Below, one piece after another: positions 16,681-24,742 of a DNA stretch of 64,000 bases. The DNA lies in assembly GCA_003134965.1 (NCBI GenBank), contig PLDA01000001.1, positions 186,001 to 250,000 of the forward strand. The letters run 5' to 3'. Positions within the stretch are counted from its first letter, which is position 1. Each line of letters opens with the position of its first letter. The DNA is from Vulcanimicrobium winogradskyi (GTDB lineage Bacteria > Vulcanimicrobiota > Vulcanimicrobiia > Vulcanimicrobiales > Vulcanimicrobiaceae). A model generated the notes under the pieces. The model had not been told where the DNA came from, searched no databases, and saw nothing but the letters and a program-made list of their open reading frames with translations. A program made the position numbers and the translations under genes.

Positions 16681-16767
16681 GCCGGCCCGCGGCCGCGCAG
16701 CCCCGCAGCGACCATCCGGCGAGAAATCGGCACGCCACTCGGCGTCGGTCTTCTCGATCTTGTTCAT
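16681..16767 (-). pseudogene. msrB: truncated msrB start (remnant)
   Basis: The ATG at 16767 begins MNKIEKTDAEWRADFSPD, matching the MsrB N-terminus. Homology then fades with a small indel (CGCTGCGGGG against CGCTACGCCGTG) and stops at the end of the DyP gene. The ATG overlaps the TGA of the upstream minus-strand gene (ATGA), so msrB once followed that gene in an operon. No zinc or catalytic cysteine region remains. Confidence 0.7.
16733..16766. repeat. 34-bp direct repeat, copy 2 (5' end of truncated msrB)
   Basis: Identical to 13927-13960. See the msrB remnant; the two copies flank the 2.7-kb segment carrying the DyP gene and its partner. Confidence 0.9.
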
Positions 16768-17210
16768 GGCTCGGATAAGGTTCGCTGGTCGGGGTGTCCC
16801 TCATCGGACGTCAGCAACGTGGGCGGCGAGATATAGCCGCTCTTCTCGCGAACGCCGGACGGGCGCCACGTGCGCTGGTCGATATCGAGCGAGAGACTGT
16901 AGACGGCGCGACGCGCCACGCCGCTGGCGAGATTCGTGAAGGCGACGAGCAGCCCGACCCGGCCGTCCCATTCCCAAGCGACCACGTCGGAGATCCGGGC
17001 GGCATCGCCCGGGCGGAGCTCCAGTTCCACCGCGGGAGCCCCGTGATGCATGATTGTCCCATCGTCGTCGATGATGCTGAACGACGCACTGCTCGCCGCG
17101 ACCCGGAACGCGTACCGCGTGACGTTGACGCAGTACACCTCGGTGTCGACCGCACCGGCGTCGGTCCCCGGCGTGCGGATGTTCAGAATGATCGGCAACT
17201 CGGCGCTCAT
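16764..17210 (-). CDS. hypothetical protein, 148 residues, beta-rich
   Basis: The start ATG at 17210 overlaps the stop of the acetyltransferase upstream. The protein (MSAELPIILNIRTPGTDAGA, later VELELRPGDAARISDVVAWE) looks like a small all-beta domain with no signal peptide or cysteine pair (one Cys, in VYCVNVTRYAF). I do not recognise it. Its stop overlaps the ATG of the truncated msrB, showing that the original operon order was acetyltransferase, this gene, msrB. Confidence 0.7.
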   Translation of the reverse strand: MSAELPIILNIRTPGTDAGAVDTEVYCVNVTRYAFRVAASSASFSIIDDDGTIMHHGAPAVELELRPGDAARISDVVAWEWDGRVGLLVAFTNLASGVARRAVYSLSLDIDQRTWRPSGVREKSGYISPPTLLTSDEGHPDQRTLSEP

Positions 17211-17812
17211 ACGATTGCGGTCCCGTGAATGTCGAGCATGCGCGTCAAGCGCGCTTTGACGGCGGGCCACTCGTCGGGCGTCAGGCTGTACATTACCGTA
17301 TCGCGCACCGTGCCGTCGCGCCGGAGTGCCTGGCTGCGCAGCACGCCGTCCTTGCGCGCGCCAAGCCGCTCGATCGCCCGCTGACTCGCCAGGTTCTCGT
17401 TGTCGGTCCGCCAGCCCACGAGCTTTGCACCGAGCGTCTCGAAGGCGTGTGTCATGAGCAGCAGCTTGCAGCTCGTATTGACGTGCGTCCGTTGGCGGCT
17501 CTTGCTGTACCACGTGTAGCCGATCTCAAGACGTTCCACCTCGGGCATGATGTCGTGATAGCGCGTGCTGCCGATGATTCGGCCGCCGGGGAGGTCGCGG
17601 ACGACGAAGGGCAGCATGTGGCCGTCCGTGTAGCCCTGGAGCGCCGCGGCGATGTAGGCGGCCGTCTCGGAGGGCGCCGGGACCGAGGTGACGCGCAGGG
17701 TCCACAGCTCACCGTCGCGCGCTGCCGCGCGCAGACCCTGCTCGTGATCGGGAGTCATCGGCTCTAGCAGCACGCGCGGCGTCTCGAGCGTGCAGGGCTG
17801 CGGTGCGAGCAT
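17207..17812 (-). CDS. GNAT-family N-acetyltransferase (RimJ/RimL-like)
   Basis: A 201-residue acetyltransferase. The early LETPRVLLEPMTPDHEQGL, the core IIGSTRYHDIMPEVERLEIG and the segment LASQRAIERLGARKDGVLRS match the RimJ/RimL branch, which uses acetyl-CoA to modify protein N-termini or small amines. It heads a minus-strand operon with the hypothetical gene and the msrB remnant, each joined by ATGA overlaps. The acceptor is unknown. Confidence 0.88.
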   Translation of the reverse strand: MLAPQPCTLETPRVLLEPMTPDHEQGLRAAARDGELWTLRVTSVPAPSETAAYIAAALQGYTDGHMLPFVVRDLPGGRIIGSTRYHDIMPEVERLEIGYTWYSKSRQRTHVNTSCKLLLMTHAFETLGAKLVGWRTDNENLASQRAIERLGARKDGVLRSQALRRDGTVRDTVMYSLTPDEWPAVKARLTRMLDIHGTAIV

Positions 17813-17821
17813 CCCGGCGGG

Positions 17822-18244
17822 TTACGCGCAGTTGGCGCAGCGGCCGGTGAAGGTGACGGTCTCGCGCTCGATCGCGACGCCGTGCCGCTGCGCAAGCGCG
17901 CGAATCGTTCCGGCGGGAACGGCGAAGTCGAGGTCGGCGATCGACCCGCACACCGAGCAGCGGAAGTGCGCGTGCGGGCTCGCGGCAGGTTCGTAGACCG
18001 CCGACGCTTCGCCCGCCACGTCGATCTTCATCACAGCCCCCGCCTCGTGCAGCCGGATCAGCGCCCGATGGACCGTGGCGAAGCCGATCCGGGGCTGCAG
18101 CGCGCGCGCCCGCGACCACACCTCCTGGGCGGTGAGATGGCTTCCCGGCCCGGCCTGCTCGACGACGTCGAGGACGGTCCGGTAGTTCGGCGGGAGTCCC
18201 TTCGACGGGCTCGCCGCGGCCTCGGCGGCAGAAGCTGTTGACAC
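17822..18244 (-). CDS. Fur-family transcriptional regulator (PerR-like by context)
   Basis: A 140-residue winged-helix metalloregulator. The DNA-binding helix is in RIGFATVHRALIRLHEAGAV. The metal motifs are HAHFRCSVCG and the final CANCA, giving two CxxC zinc pairs. Divergent transcription from a 2-Cys peroxiredoxin suggests peroxide or iron sensing, as in PerR, though PerR and Fur cannot be separated reliably by eye. The start is a GTG at 18244. An inverted repeat in the shared 105-bp promoter region is a candidate operator. Confidence 0.9.
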   Translation of the reverse strand: MSTASAAEAAASPSKGLPPNYRTVLDVVEQAGPGSHLTAQEVWSRARALQPRIGFATVHRALIRLHEAGAVMKIDVAGEASAVYEPAASPHAHFRCSVCGSIADLDFAVPAGTIRALAQRHGVAIERETVTFTGRCANCA

Positions 18245-18285
18245 GGGGTTTCCGATGGGGTAGCCTCCGTAGTCGGAAGTGAAAT

Positions 18286-18317
18286 CGGTTCTCAGTCTCA
18301 GTTATACGCGAGAACCG
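18286..18317. promoter_or_regulatory. inverted repeat, candidate Fur/PerR-type operator
   Basis: CGGTTCTC (18286-18293) and GAGAACCG (18310-18317) form perfect 8-bp arms with a 16-nt spacer. They lie between the divergent Fur-family regulator and peroxiredoxin genes. The sequence is not a classical Fur box, so assignment rests on symmetry and position. Confidence 0.45.
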
Positions 18318-18349
18318 GCTCCCATAGCAAGTATCGGAGGTTTGTCCCT

Positions 18350-18904
18350 GTGTTAGCGAAGGTCGGTCAGCCCGCCCCGTCGTTCACCCTCGAGTCGACG
18401 AAGGACGCGAAGACCCCCAAGGAACTCGGCAAGAAGATCAGCTTGTCGGACTACCGCGGCAAGTGGCTGATCTTTTTCTTCTATCCGCTCGACTTCACGT
18501 TCGTCTGCCCTACCGAGATCACGGCACTCTCCGACCGCTACGACGAGCTCAAGGATCTCGACGCCGACGTCCTGGGCGCATCGACCGACAGCGTGCACTC
18601 GCATTTCGCCTGGCTGAACACGCCGCGCGAGAAGAACGGGATCGCCGGTACGCGGTACCCGCTGGTCGCCGACTACACCAAGGAAGTCGCGCGCGCGTAC
18701 GGCGTTCTCAACGAGCAGACCGGCACCGCCCAGCGCGGGCTCTTCATCATCGATCCCGACGGCGTGCTGAAGTACGCGGTCGTCACCGACGACAACGTCG
18801 GCCGTTCGGTCGACGAGACGATCCGGATCCTCGAAGCGCTCCAGACCGGCGGCCTATGCCCCGCTGAGTGGAAGCCCGGCGCGGAGCTCCTGGTCAAGCC
18901 CTAA
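18350..18904 (+). CDS. typical 2-Cys peroxiredoxin (AhpC/Prx1 family)
   Basis: A 184-residue thiol peroxidase that reduces hydrogen peroxide and organic peroxides. The peroxidatic cysteine is Cys53 in DFTFVCPTE, and a resolving cysteine is near residue 170 in GGLCPAEWKPG. The GTG start follows CGGAGG (18335-18340) by 9 nt. It lies divergently from a Fur-family regulator, the usual setting for peroxide-inducible expression, and a thioredoxin-like gene starts 1 nt after its stop and may serve it as reductant. Confidence 0.95.
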   Translation: MLAKVGQPAPSFTLESTKDAKTPKELGKKISLSDYRGKWLIFFFYPLDFTFVCPTEITALSDRYDELKDLDADVLGASTDSVHSHFAWLNTPREKNGIAGTRYPLVADYTKEVARAYGVLNEQTGTAQRGLFIIDPDGVLKYAVVTDDNVGRSVDETIRILEALQTGGLCPAEWKPGAELLVKP

Positions 18905-18905
18905 G

Positions 18906-19370
18906 ATGCCGCTGCGAACCGGAAGCCCGCTCCCCGACCTGAGCGGCGTTTCCACCTGGATCAACGGCGAGCCGAAGGCCGAGGAGCTGGCGGGCAAGCC
19001 GCTCCTCGTCCACTTCTGGTCGATCACGTGCTACATCTGCCACAACGTCGCCGAAGAGGTCGCGCGCTGGCAGGCCGAGTACGGCCCGCGCGGCCTCGCG
19101 GTGATCGGCATCCATCAGCCGCGCAGCGCCGAGGAGCTCGACGTCGCGAAGGTCAGCGAAGACGCGCGCGGACCGATGGCGATCCACTGGCCCTGCGCGA
19201 TCGACAACGATCACACCCTCGTGGGCCGTTTCGAGAACCAGTTCGTCCCGGCGTACTACGTCTTCGACCGCGACCACAAACTGGTTCACCGGCAGGCCGG
19301 CGACCGCGGTTTCGAGCGCCTCCACGACAAGATCGGCGCGCTCCTCGGCGACAAGGTGGCCGCCTCGTAA
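18906..19370 (+). CDS. thioredoxin-like protein with CxxC active site
   Basis: This 154-residue cytoplasmic redoxin-fold protein carries the active site WSITCYICHNVAEE. The pattern SPLPDLSGVSTWINGE at the start and VPAYYVFDRDHKLVHRQ later fit the TlpA/DipZ-like redoxin branch, and the cis-proline is in FVPAYY. It has no signal peptide. It follows the peroxiredoxin by a single base, so a role in reducing that enzyme or repairing oxidised thiols is likely by context. Confidence 0.9.
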   Translation: MPLRTGSPLPDLSGVSTWINGEPKAEELAGKPLLVHFWSITCYICHNVAEEVARWQAEYGPRGLAVIGIHQPRSAEELDVAKVSEDARGPMAIHWPCAIDNDHTLVGRFENQFVPAYYVFDRDHKLVHRQAGDRGFERLHDKIGALLGDKVAAS

Positions 19371-19378
19371 CTCGCCTC

Positions 19379-19407
19379 TTGCGTGGGCCGCTCGGATGGC
19401 CTACACT
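19379..19407 (+). promoter_or_regulatory. putative sigma70 promoter for tRNA-Leu
   Basis: TTGCGT (19379-19384) and TACACT (19402-19407) are separated by 17 nt and end 46 nt before the mature tRNA. It lies just after the thioredoxin-like gene, giving the tRNA its own transcription start. Confidence 0.5.
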
Positions 19408-19453
19408 CTCGTGGTTGTCCCCGTCGGCCCAGGCCGCCGGGGAGCAACCCCGT

Positions 19454-19540
19454 GCGCGAGTGGCGGAATTGGTAGACGCACTAGCTTGAGGGGTTAGCGC
19501 CTGTAAGGGCGTGCTGGTTCAAATCCAGTCTCGCGCACCA
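19454..19540 (+). tRNA. tRNA-Leu (anticodon GAG)
   Basis: The 87-nt cloverleaf has an acceptor stem GCGCGAG pairing with CTCGCGC, discriminator A and an encoded CCA. The D-arm is TGGCGGAATTGGTAGACGC. The anticodon stem is CTAGC/GTTAG around loop TTGAGGG, giving anticodon GAG for CUC codons. A long variable arm and the T-loop GGTTCAAATCC are present. The size and variable arm are those of leucine tRNA. CUC is a heavily used leucine codon in this GC-rich window. Confidence 0.97.
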
Positions 19541-19553
19541 CACCCTCTCGGCG

Positions 19554-19581
19554 GCCGCCGCTCTTGCTGGCGGCTTCTTTT
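19554..19581 (+). terminator. rho-independent terminator of tRNA-Leu
   Basis: GCCGCC (19554-19559) and GGCGGC (19569-19574) form a 6-bp stem with a 9-nt loop, followed by TTCTTTT. It starts 13 nt after the tRNA 3' end. Confidence 0.75.
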
Positions 19582-19595
19582 GTGCGTTGGGGCTT

Positions 19596-19739
19596 GGCGG
19601 GGGCGGGCGACGGCACCGCAGCGGGGACGCTCCCGGCGCGCATCCTGCGCTCTGGTCGCTCCGTTCTCCGGCGCTCTCGGCCTTCCGGGCCTTCGCGCCT
19701 TCGAAAGGCCCCGCCGTGGTGCCGTCGCCCGCCCCCGCC
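19596..19739. repeat. 22-bp perfect inverted repeat, arms 100 bp apart
   Basis: The arms at 19596-19617 and 19718-19739 are exact reverse complements (outer sequence GGCGGGGGCGGGCG, inner GACGGCACC). The 100-bp interior holds further pairing, such as CCTTCGAAAGG near 19700. The region 19541-19887 has no credible gene; minus-strand frames there only read through the tRNA. This could be a degenerate mobile element, a structured RNA or a recombination remnant. Confidence 0.75.
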
Positions 19740-19887
19740 GCCTGGCAGGACGGGTGCCGGCGTGGGTCCGCGGGGCCTTGTTCCAACTTTGAATGGCCAT
19801 CAACGGTGAAATTAGGAGGTCGGGCGAAACTTGGGGCTGTTCCGGCTCGTAGTTTCGGGCGACCGGCGAGAGGACGGTCCTCATTTT

Positions 19888-22800
19888 ATGTGGTTGACGA
19901 GGTTTTCGATCCAGCGCCCGATCATCACGGCCATGCTCTTCATCGCGCTGGCGGTGTTCGGGCTCATTTCGTATCAGAAGCTCGGCCGCAGCCTCAACCC
20001 GAACGTGACCTTCCCGATCATCATTGTGGTTGCTTCGTACCCCGGCGCTTCGCCCGAAGAGATGGAACGGCTCGTCATCAAGCCGATCGAGGATCAGCTG
20101 GACGGCATCGATCATCTGGACCGCGTGACGGCAACGGCGCAGGAAGGCCGCGCGGTGCTCGGCGTCCAGTTCAAGCTGGACACGAACCTGGACTTCGCGG
20201 CGATCGACGTCCAGCGCCGGGTCGACACCGCGCGCGTGTTCATGCCGACCGACTTGGACCCGCCGATCGTCGACAAGAGCGCCGGCGATCAGCAGGCCCC
20301 GATCCTCGAGCTCGCGCTGAGTTCGCAGACGCTCTCAGGGACGGCGCTCTCCGATCTCGTCGATCAGCGCATCGTTCCCGACATCAAGCACATCCCGGAC
20401 GTGCAGGGCGTCGACGCGCGCGGTGAGGTGAAGCGCGAGTTCCACGTCAACCCCGATCCGCAGCGCCTGATCGGCACCGGTGCCACCCTCCCTGACATCT
20501 TCAACGCGGTCGCCGTCACCAACCAGAACCTGCCCGGCGGCCGGCTGGACTCGCCAGCGCAGGAAACCGATGTCTCGATCCGTTCGAGCATCTACGGACC
20601 CGAAGATTTGCTGAGCGTACCGGTCGCGCCGCCGGGCGGCGCCGTGCGGGGACTGACGATCGGAAACCTCGCGACCGCCGACGACGGGCATGTCGAGCAG
20701 CGCATCGTCTCCAAGTACAACGGCGCGCCGACCGTAATCCTCGATATCAACCGCGTCATCACGGCCGACGAGATCAACTCGACCGCGGTCGCGCGCGCGC
20801 AACTCCTCGATATCGCCCAGAAGTACCCGGCGGTCAAGTTCGAAGAGATCGAAGCTCCCTCCGAGTACACGCAGGCCTCGCTGACCGGCGTCCTCCAGAG
20901 CCTCGCCGAAGGGATCTTGCTGACGGCGGTCGTGCTGATGTTCTTTCTGCACGCCTGGCGGAACGCGCTGGTCGTGATGATCGCGATCCCGTCGTCGCTG
21001 CTCGCGACGTTTATCGTCATGCGGATGCTGAACTTCACGCTCGACATCGTCTCGCTGATGGGTCTCTCGCTGATCATCGGGATCCTGGTCGACGACTCGA
21101 TCGTCGTGCTCGAGAACATCACGCGGCACCGCGATCTGGGTCAGCGGCCATTCGACGCGGCGATCACCGGGCGCAGCGAGATCGGCGGCGCTGCCGTGGC
21201 GATCACGCTGGTCGACGTCGTGGTCTTTCTTCCGATCGCCTTCCTGAGCGGGATCGTCGGCAAGTTCATGATCGAGTTCGGCATCGTCGTGGTCGTCGCG
21301 ACGCTCGTCTCGCTGCTGGTTTCGTTCACGCTGACGCCGATGCTCGCGGCGCGCTGGTCGGTACGTCGCCGCTCGGCTGAGCCGCCGCGCGCCCTGGCCT
21401 GGTTTCAGTACGGGTTCGAACGGTTCACGGCGTGGTATCGCGACGTCGGCCTGGCCTACGTGATCCGCCACCGCTGGCTCACCATCGTGGTGTGCGTGCT
21501 GCTGGTCGTAAACGCGATCGTGCTCCCGGCTGGAACCTCGGGGATGATGGTGGCGCTCGCCGTCGACGGTTTCGCGCTCGCGGTGACGCTGCTCTGGCTG
21601 CCGCTCTCGCGGTTGGTGTACGCGATCGGGCGGCACGTTCCGGACGCGAACGGTCCGCGCCTGAAGAAGTGGGGCCTCATCGGCGCGGGGACCGGCCTCG
21701 TGACGGCGATCGTCGGAGCCGGCTTGGCGATGGGCAAAATGCCGGCCGGCGGCGCGGTCGCCGCGGTGGGCGGCGGCCTTCTCGTGCTCGCGCTCCTCAC
21801 CGTCGCGATCACGCATCTCATGGTCGATCGGCCGCGCGTCAGCACCAAGAGCAGTCTCGGCTTGTCGGCGGTGATCATCGGCGTGGCCGGCTGCGTCGCG
21901 CTGCTCTTGGTGACGCAGCGGGGGATCGAGTCGGAGTTCATTCCGCCGAGCGAGAGCGGCTCGATCTACATGACGCTGAGCTTCCCGACCGGGACGCCGC
22001 TGACGAAGACGCAAGCCGCCGCGGATCTCCTCGAATCGAAGATCATCGCCGTCGACGGCGTGCAAAAAGTCATCACGACGACCGGCACGAAACCGTCGGG
22101 CTTCGGCTCGACGATCGGCGGCAATTATGCGCGCATGTACGCCGGACTCGACAAGGCTCGGCGCGGCGAGACGAACCGTGCCGTGCGCGACCTTCGGAAG
22201 CTGGGCACGTTCGTACCGGGCGCGGACTTCACCGTCGCGGGCCAAGGTGGCGGCGGCGGCGGCGGGAGCCCGATCTTCTACACGTTGTCGGGCCCCGAAG
22301 ACGTGATCCAGGGCGCCGCCGAAAAGCTGGCCAAGTTCATTCGCCAAGTCCCCGGAACGGTGAACGTGCAAACCGGCGCCGAAACCGAGGCGGACCGCCT
22401 CAACATCACGATCGATCGCGGCAAGTGCGGCGTCCTCGGGGTCGACCCCGGTGCGGCCGCGACCGCCGCGCGAATCGCGATCGGCGGCGCGGTCGCGACG
22501 CGGGTGCGGACGGTCAGCGGCTTGGTGGACGTGCGCGTGCAGCTCCCGCTGAAGTACCGCAACCACTTCGCCGACGTGCAGAACATCAAGGTGCGCGCCT
22601 ACGACGGCTCGACGTACCGCCTCGCCGACGTCGCGTCGTTCAGCTTCGCGAAGGCTCCGGCGAAGATCGAACGCCTCGACAAGCAGCGCGTCGTGCGTGT
22701 CCTGGCCGGCATCGATCCAGGCGTGACGACCCTGGGTCCGGTGGTCGGCAAGATCAACCAAGCCGTCGCGACGCCGGGCTTTTTCCCCAGCGGCGTCTCC

Positions 22801-23421
22801 CTGCGCGCCTCGGGCGACTCCCAGTTCTTCGAAGAGACGATGTCGAGCATGGCGTTCGCGCTGCTGACCTCGTTCACGCTGGTCTACGTGCTGATGGTGA
22901 TCTTGTACGGCTCGTTCTTCACGCCGGCGGTCATCATGCTCTCGGTGCCGGTCGCGATCGTCGGCGCGCTGTTCGGGCTCGCCGCGACGCACCAGACGCT
23001 CAACCTGTTCTCGATGATCGGGATCATCATGCTCTTCGGGCTGGTCGCGAAGAACGGCATCTTGCTGGTCGACTATGCCAACACCATGCGAAAGAGAGGT
23101 ATGCGTGCCGTGGAGGCGATGCGCGCTGCCGCCGGCACGCGGCTGCGCCCGATCGTCATGACGACGGCCGCGATGGTGTTCGGCATGCTGCCGCTCTCGC
23201 TCGGGCTGGCGGAAGGGGCGGAGTTCAGGCGCTCGATGGGCACCGTGCTGATCGGCGGCCTGCTGAGCTCGCTGATCCTCACCCTCTTCCTCGTCCCGGT
23301 CGTATACAGCTGGGTCGTCGGTTGGCTGGAAGTGAACGCCGACCGGCGCGCGCTGCGAAGCGAGCACGAGGACGACGAGTTCACGCCAGAGCGTATTCCG
23401 GCCGGTGCGATGGGCGACTGA
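19888..23421 (+). CDS. RND-family efflux permease (HAE1-like) with extra transmembrane helices
   Basis: A 1177-residue proton-driven pump. ATG 19888 gives the standard start MWLTRFSIQRPIITAMLFIA. The proton relay is intact: Asp402-Asp403 in GILVDDSIVVLENI and Lys1055 in GLVAKNGILLVDY. Between the usual helix 7 (HRWLTIVVCVLLVVNAIVLP) and the periplasmic segment beginning ESEFIPPSESG there is an insertion of roughly 120 residues (about 550-670) with about four additional hydrophobic segments. A glycine run (GQGGGGGGGSP) occurs in the second periplasmic domain. No adaptor or outer-membrane channel gene is adjacent, so partners must be encoded elsewhere. The substrate is unknown. Confidence 0.92.
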   Translation: MWLTRFSIQRPIITAMLFIALAVFGLISYQKLGRSLNPNVTFPIIIVVASYPGASPEEMERLVIKPIEDQLDGIDHLDRVTATAQEGRAVLGVQFKLDTNLDFAAIDVQRRVDTARVFMPTDLDPPIVDKSAGDQQAPILELALSSQTLSGTALSDLVDQRIVPDIKHIPDVQGVDARGEVKREFHVNPDPQRLIGTGATLPDIFNAVAVTNQNLPGGRLDSPAQETDVSIRSSIYGPEDLLSVPVAPPGGAVRGLTIGNLATADDGHVEQRIVSKYNGAPTVILDINRVITADEINSTAVARAQLLDIAQKYPAVKFEEIEAPSEYTQASLTGVLQSLAEGILLTAVVLMFFLHAWRNALVVMIAIPSSLLATFIVMRMLNFTLDIVSLMGLSLIIGILVDDSIVVLENITRHRDLGQRPFDAAITGRSEIGGAAVAITLVDVVVFLPIAFLSGIVGKFMIEFGIVVVVATLVSLLVSFTLTPMLAARWSVRRRSAEPPRALAWFQYGFERFTAWYRDVGLAYVIRHRWLTIVVCVLLVVNAIVLPAGTSGMMVALAVDGFALAVTLLWLPLSRLVYAIGRHVPDANGPRLKKWGLIGAGTGLVTAIVGAGLAMGKMPAGGAVAAVGGGLLVLALLTVAITHLMVDRPRVSTKSSLGLSAVIIGVAGCVALLLVTQRGIESEFIPPSESGSIYMTLSFPTGTPLTKTQAAADLLESKIIAVDGVQKVITTTGTKPSGFGSTIGGNYARMYAGLDKARRGETNRAVRDLRKLGTFVPGADFTVAGQGGGGGGGSPIFYTLSGPEDVIQGAAEKLAKFIRQVPGTVNVQTGAETEADRLNITIDRGKCGVLGVDPGAAATAARIAIGGAVATRVRTVSGLVDVRVQLPLKYRNHFADVQNIKVRAYDGSTYRLADVASFSFAKAPAKIERLDKQRVVRVLAGIDPGVTTLGPVVGKINQAVATPGFFPSGVSLRASGDSQFFEETMSSMAFALLTSFTLVYVLMVILYGSFFTPAVIMLSVPVAIVGALFGLAATHQTLNLFSMIGIIMLFGLVAKNGILLVDYANTMRKRGMRAVEAMRAAAGTRLRPIVMTTAAMVFGMLPLSLGLAEGAEFRRSMGTVLIGGLLSSLILTLFLVPVVYSWVVGWLEVNADRRALRSEHEDDEFTPERIPAGAMGD

Positions 23422-23559
23422 GCGCTCGGCGATCGCGCGGAGCGCGAATTCAAACGATTGTCGTCGTGGTGTCGTGGTAACGAAGCGACCAACCTGAGAA
23501 TCGCCCAGAACGGGTATGAGGACTCTTGGCAACAATGCTTGCGGAGGTCCTCGTACTCG

Positions 23560-24699
23560 ATGCCATCATCACAAACCACGCGCAATCTGTCCGCGATCAG
23601 TGCAACGGCTCTGCTGACGACGCTGCTCGCGGTCCCCGCTTTCGCGGCCGGTCCCGTCACCGTCCAGCTGAACGGCAGCACCCTCAACTTGAACCCGGCG
23701 CCGACCGAGCGCGCGGGGCGCGTCTTCGTGCCGCTGCGCGGCGTGTTCGAAAACCTCGGCGCGTCGGTCGTCTACGCCGGCGGCGTGATCAACGCGACCG
23801 GCCGTGGGCATACCGTCTCGCTGCACATCGGTTCGCAGCAAGCGACGGTCGACGGACAGCAGCAGACCCTCGACGTTGCGCCGTTCATCATCGGCGCGTC
23901 GACGTACGTCCCGCTGCGCTTCGTCTCGCAAGCGCTCGGCGCGACCGTGAACTACGACGGCGCGAACAACATCGTCGCGATCTCGGCGAGCGGCGCGACG
24001 GCCGTGGCGCCGTCGAACCAGACGATCACACCGGCACCCAATGCCAACGGGCAAAGCGGTGCGATCACCCTTGCAAGCGTCCTGCCCGGGCGCGGCGCGG
24101 CGGTGAGCTCGCGGCGTCCGACGATCGAAGCGGCGTTCGCCGGCGGCACTGCGGACCCGAGTTCGATTCGGGTCTCGCTCGACCAGCTCGACGTCACCAA
24201 CGACTCGACGCGCTCGCCGCGCGGGTTCTCGTACGCTCCGCGCTCGCCGCTGCAGGCCGGAGAGCACACGGTCCAAGTGCGCGGCACCGACACGAACGGC
24301 GGCACGTTCAGCCGCGGCTGGCGCTTCACGTCCGGCACGTCGACGGTCAGCGCAGGGCAGATCACCAACGTTCGCCCCTCCGACGGAGGTATGGTCCCGA
24401 ACCAGTTCGTCGTCTCCGGTCGCGCGGCGCCCGGGGCTCGCGTGACGATCCAGGTCGGCGCTGCGACCGGCGGCCAGAACACGATCGGCGGCCTTATCGG
24501 GGCGATCCTCGGCGGTGCCGGCGGCAACCAGGGGAGCACCGCCAGCTTTACCGTGACGGCGAACGGTAACGGTGCTTTTAGCCAGCAGGTGAACATCGCG
24601 GCGCCGTCCGGCACTCAGCTCGCCATCGTGATCACCGCGACGGACCTGCAGACCGGCGCGACCGCGAACCCGGTCCAGGAGCGGGTCACCATCCAGTAA
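23560..24699 (+). CDS. secreted protein with copper amine oxidase N-terminal-like (stalk) domain
   Basis: A 379-residue exported protein (signal peptide ends LAVPAFAAG). The first 130 residues hold two copper-amine-oxidase-N-like units: RVFVPLRGVFENLGASVVYA and TYVPLRFVSQALGATVNYDG. Two Ig-like beta regions follow (LPGRGAAVSSRRPTIEAAFA and VRPSDGGMVPNQFVVSGRA), with a glycine-rich stretch GGLIGAILGGAGGNQG. Such proteins are usually surface or periplasmic binding or structural proteins. GGAGG at 23543-23547 precedes the chosen ATG by 12 nt. The longer upstream frame lacks a signal and is rejected. Confidence 0.85.
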   Translation: MPSSQTTRNLSAISATALLTTLLAVPAFAAGPVTVQLNGSTLNLNPAPTERAGRVFVPLRGVFENLGASVVYAGGVINATGRGHTVSLHIGSQQATVDGQQQTLDVAPFIIGASTYVPLRFVSQALGATVNYDGANNIVAISASGATAVAPSNQTITPAPNANGQSGAITLASVLPGRGAAVSSRRPTIEAAFAGGTADPSSIRVSLDQLDVTNDSTRSPRGFSYAPRSPLQAGEHTVQVRGTDTNGGTFSRGWRFTSGTSTVSAGQITNVRPSDGGMVPNQFVVSGRAAPGARVTIQVGAATGGQNTIGGLIGAILGGAGGNQGSTASFTVTANGNGAFSQQVNIAAPSGTQLAIVITATDLQTGATANPVQERVTIQ

Positions 24700-24742
24700 G
24701 GCGGCAGCGGAGCAGGGCGCGGCGCATCCGGCGTCTCACGGA

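Noticed and set aside
19409..19450. Hairpin CCCCGTCGGCC / GGCCGCCGGGG upstream of tRNA-Leu as a terminator
   Set aside because: The two-base loop forces fraying, there is one mismatch, and no T-run follows.
19481..19786. Minus-strand open frame over the tRNA-Leu 3' half
   Set aside because: It translates tRNA and inverted-repeat sequence (typical LDLNQ artefact); no ribosome site.
20335..23535. Long minus-strand open frame (over 1000 codons) opposite the RND gene
   Set aside because: Composition is dominated by Arg, Asp and His with no recognisable domain; the plus strand encodes a clear RND pump. This is the usual antisense shadow in GC-rich DNA.
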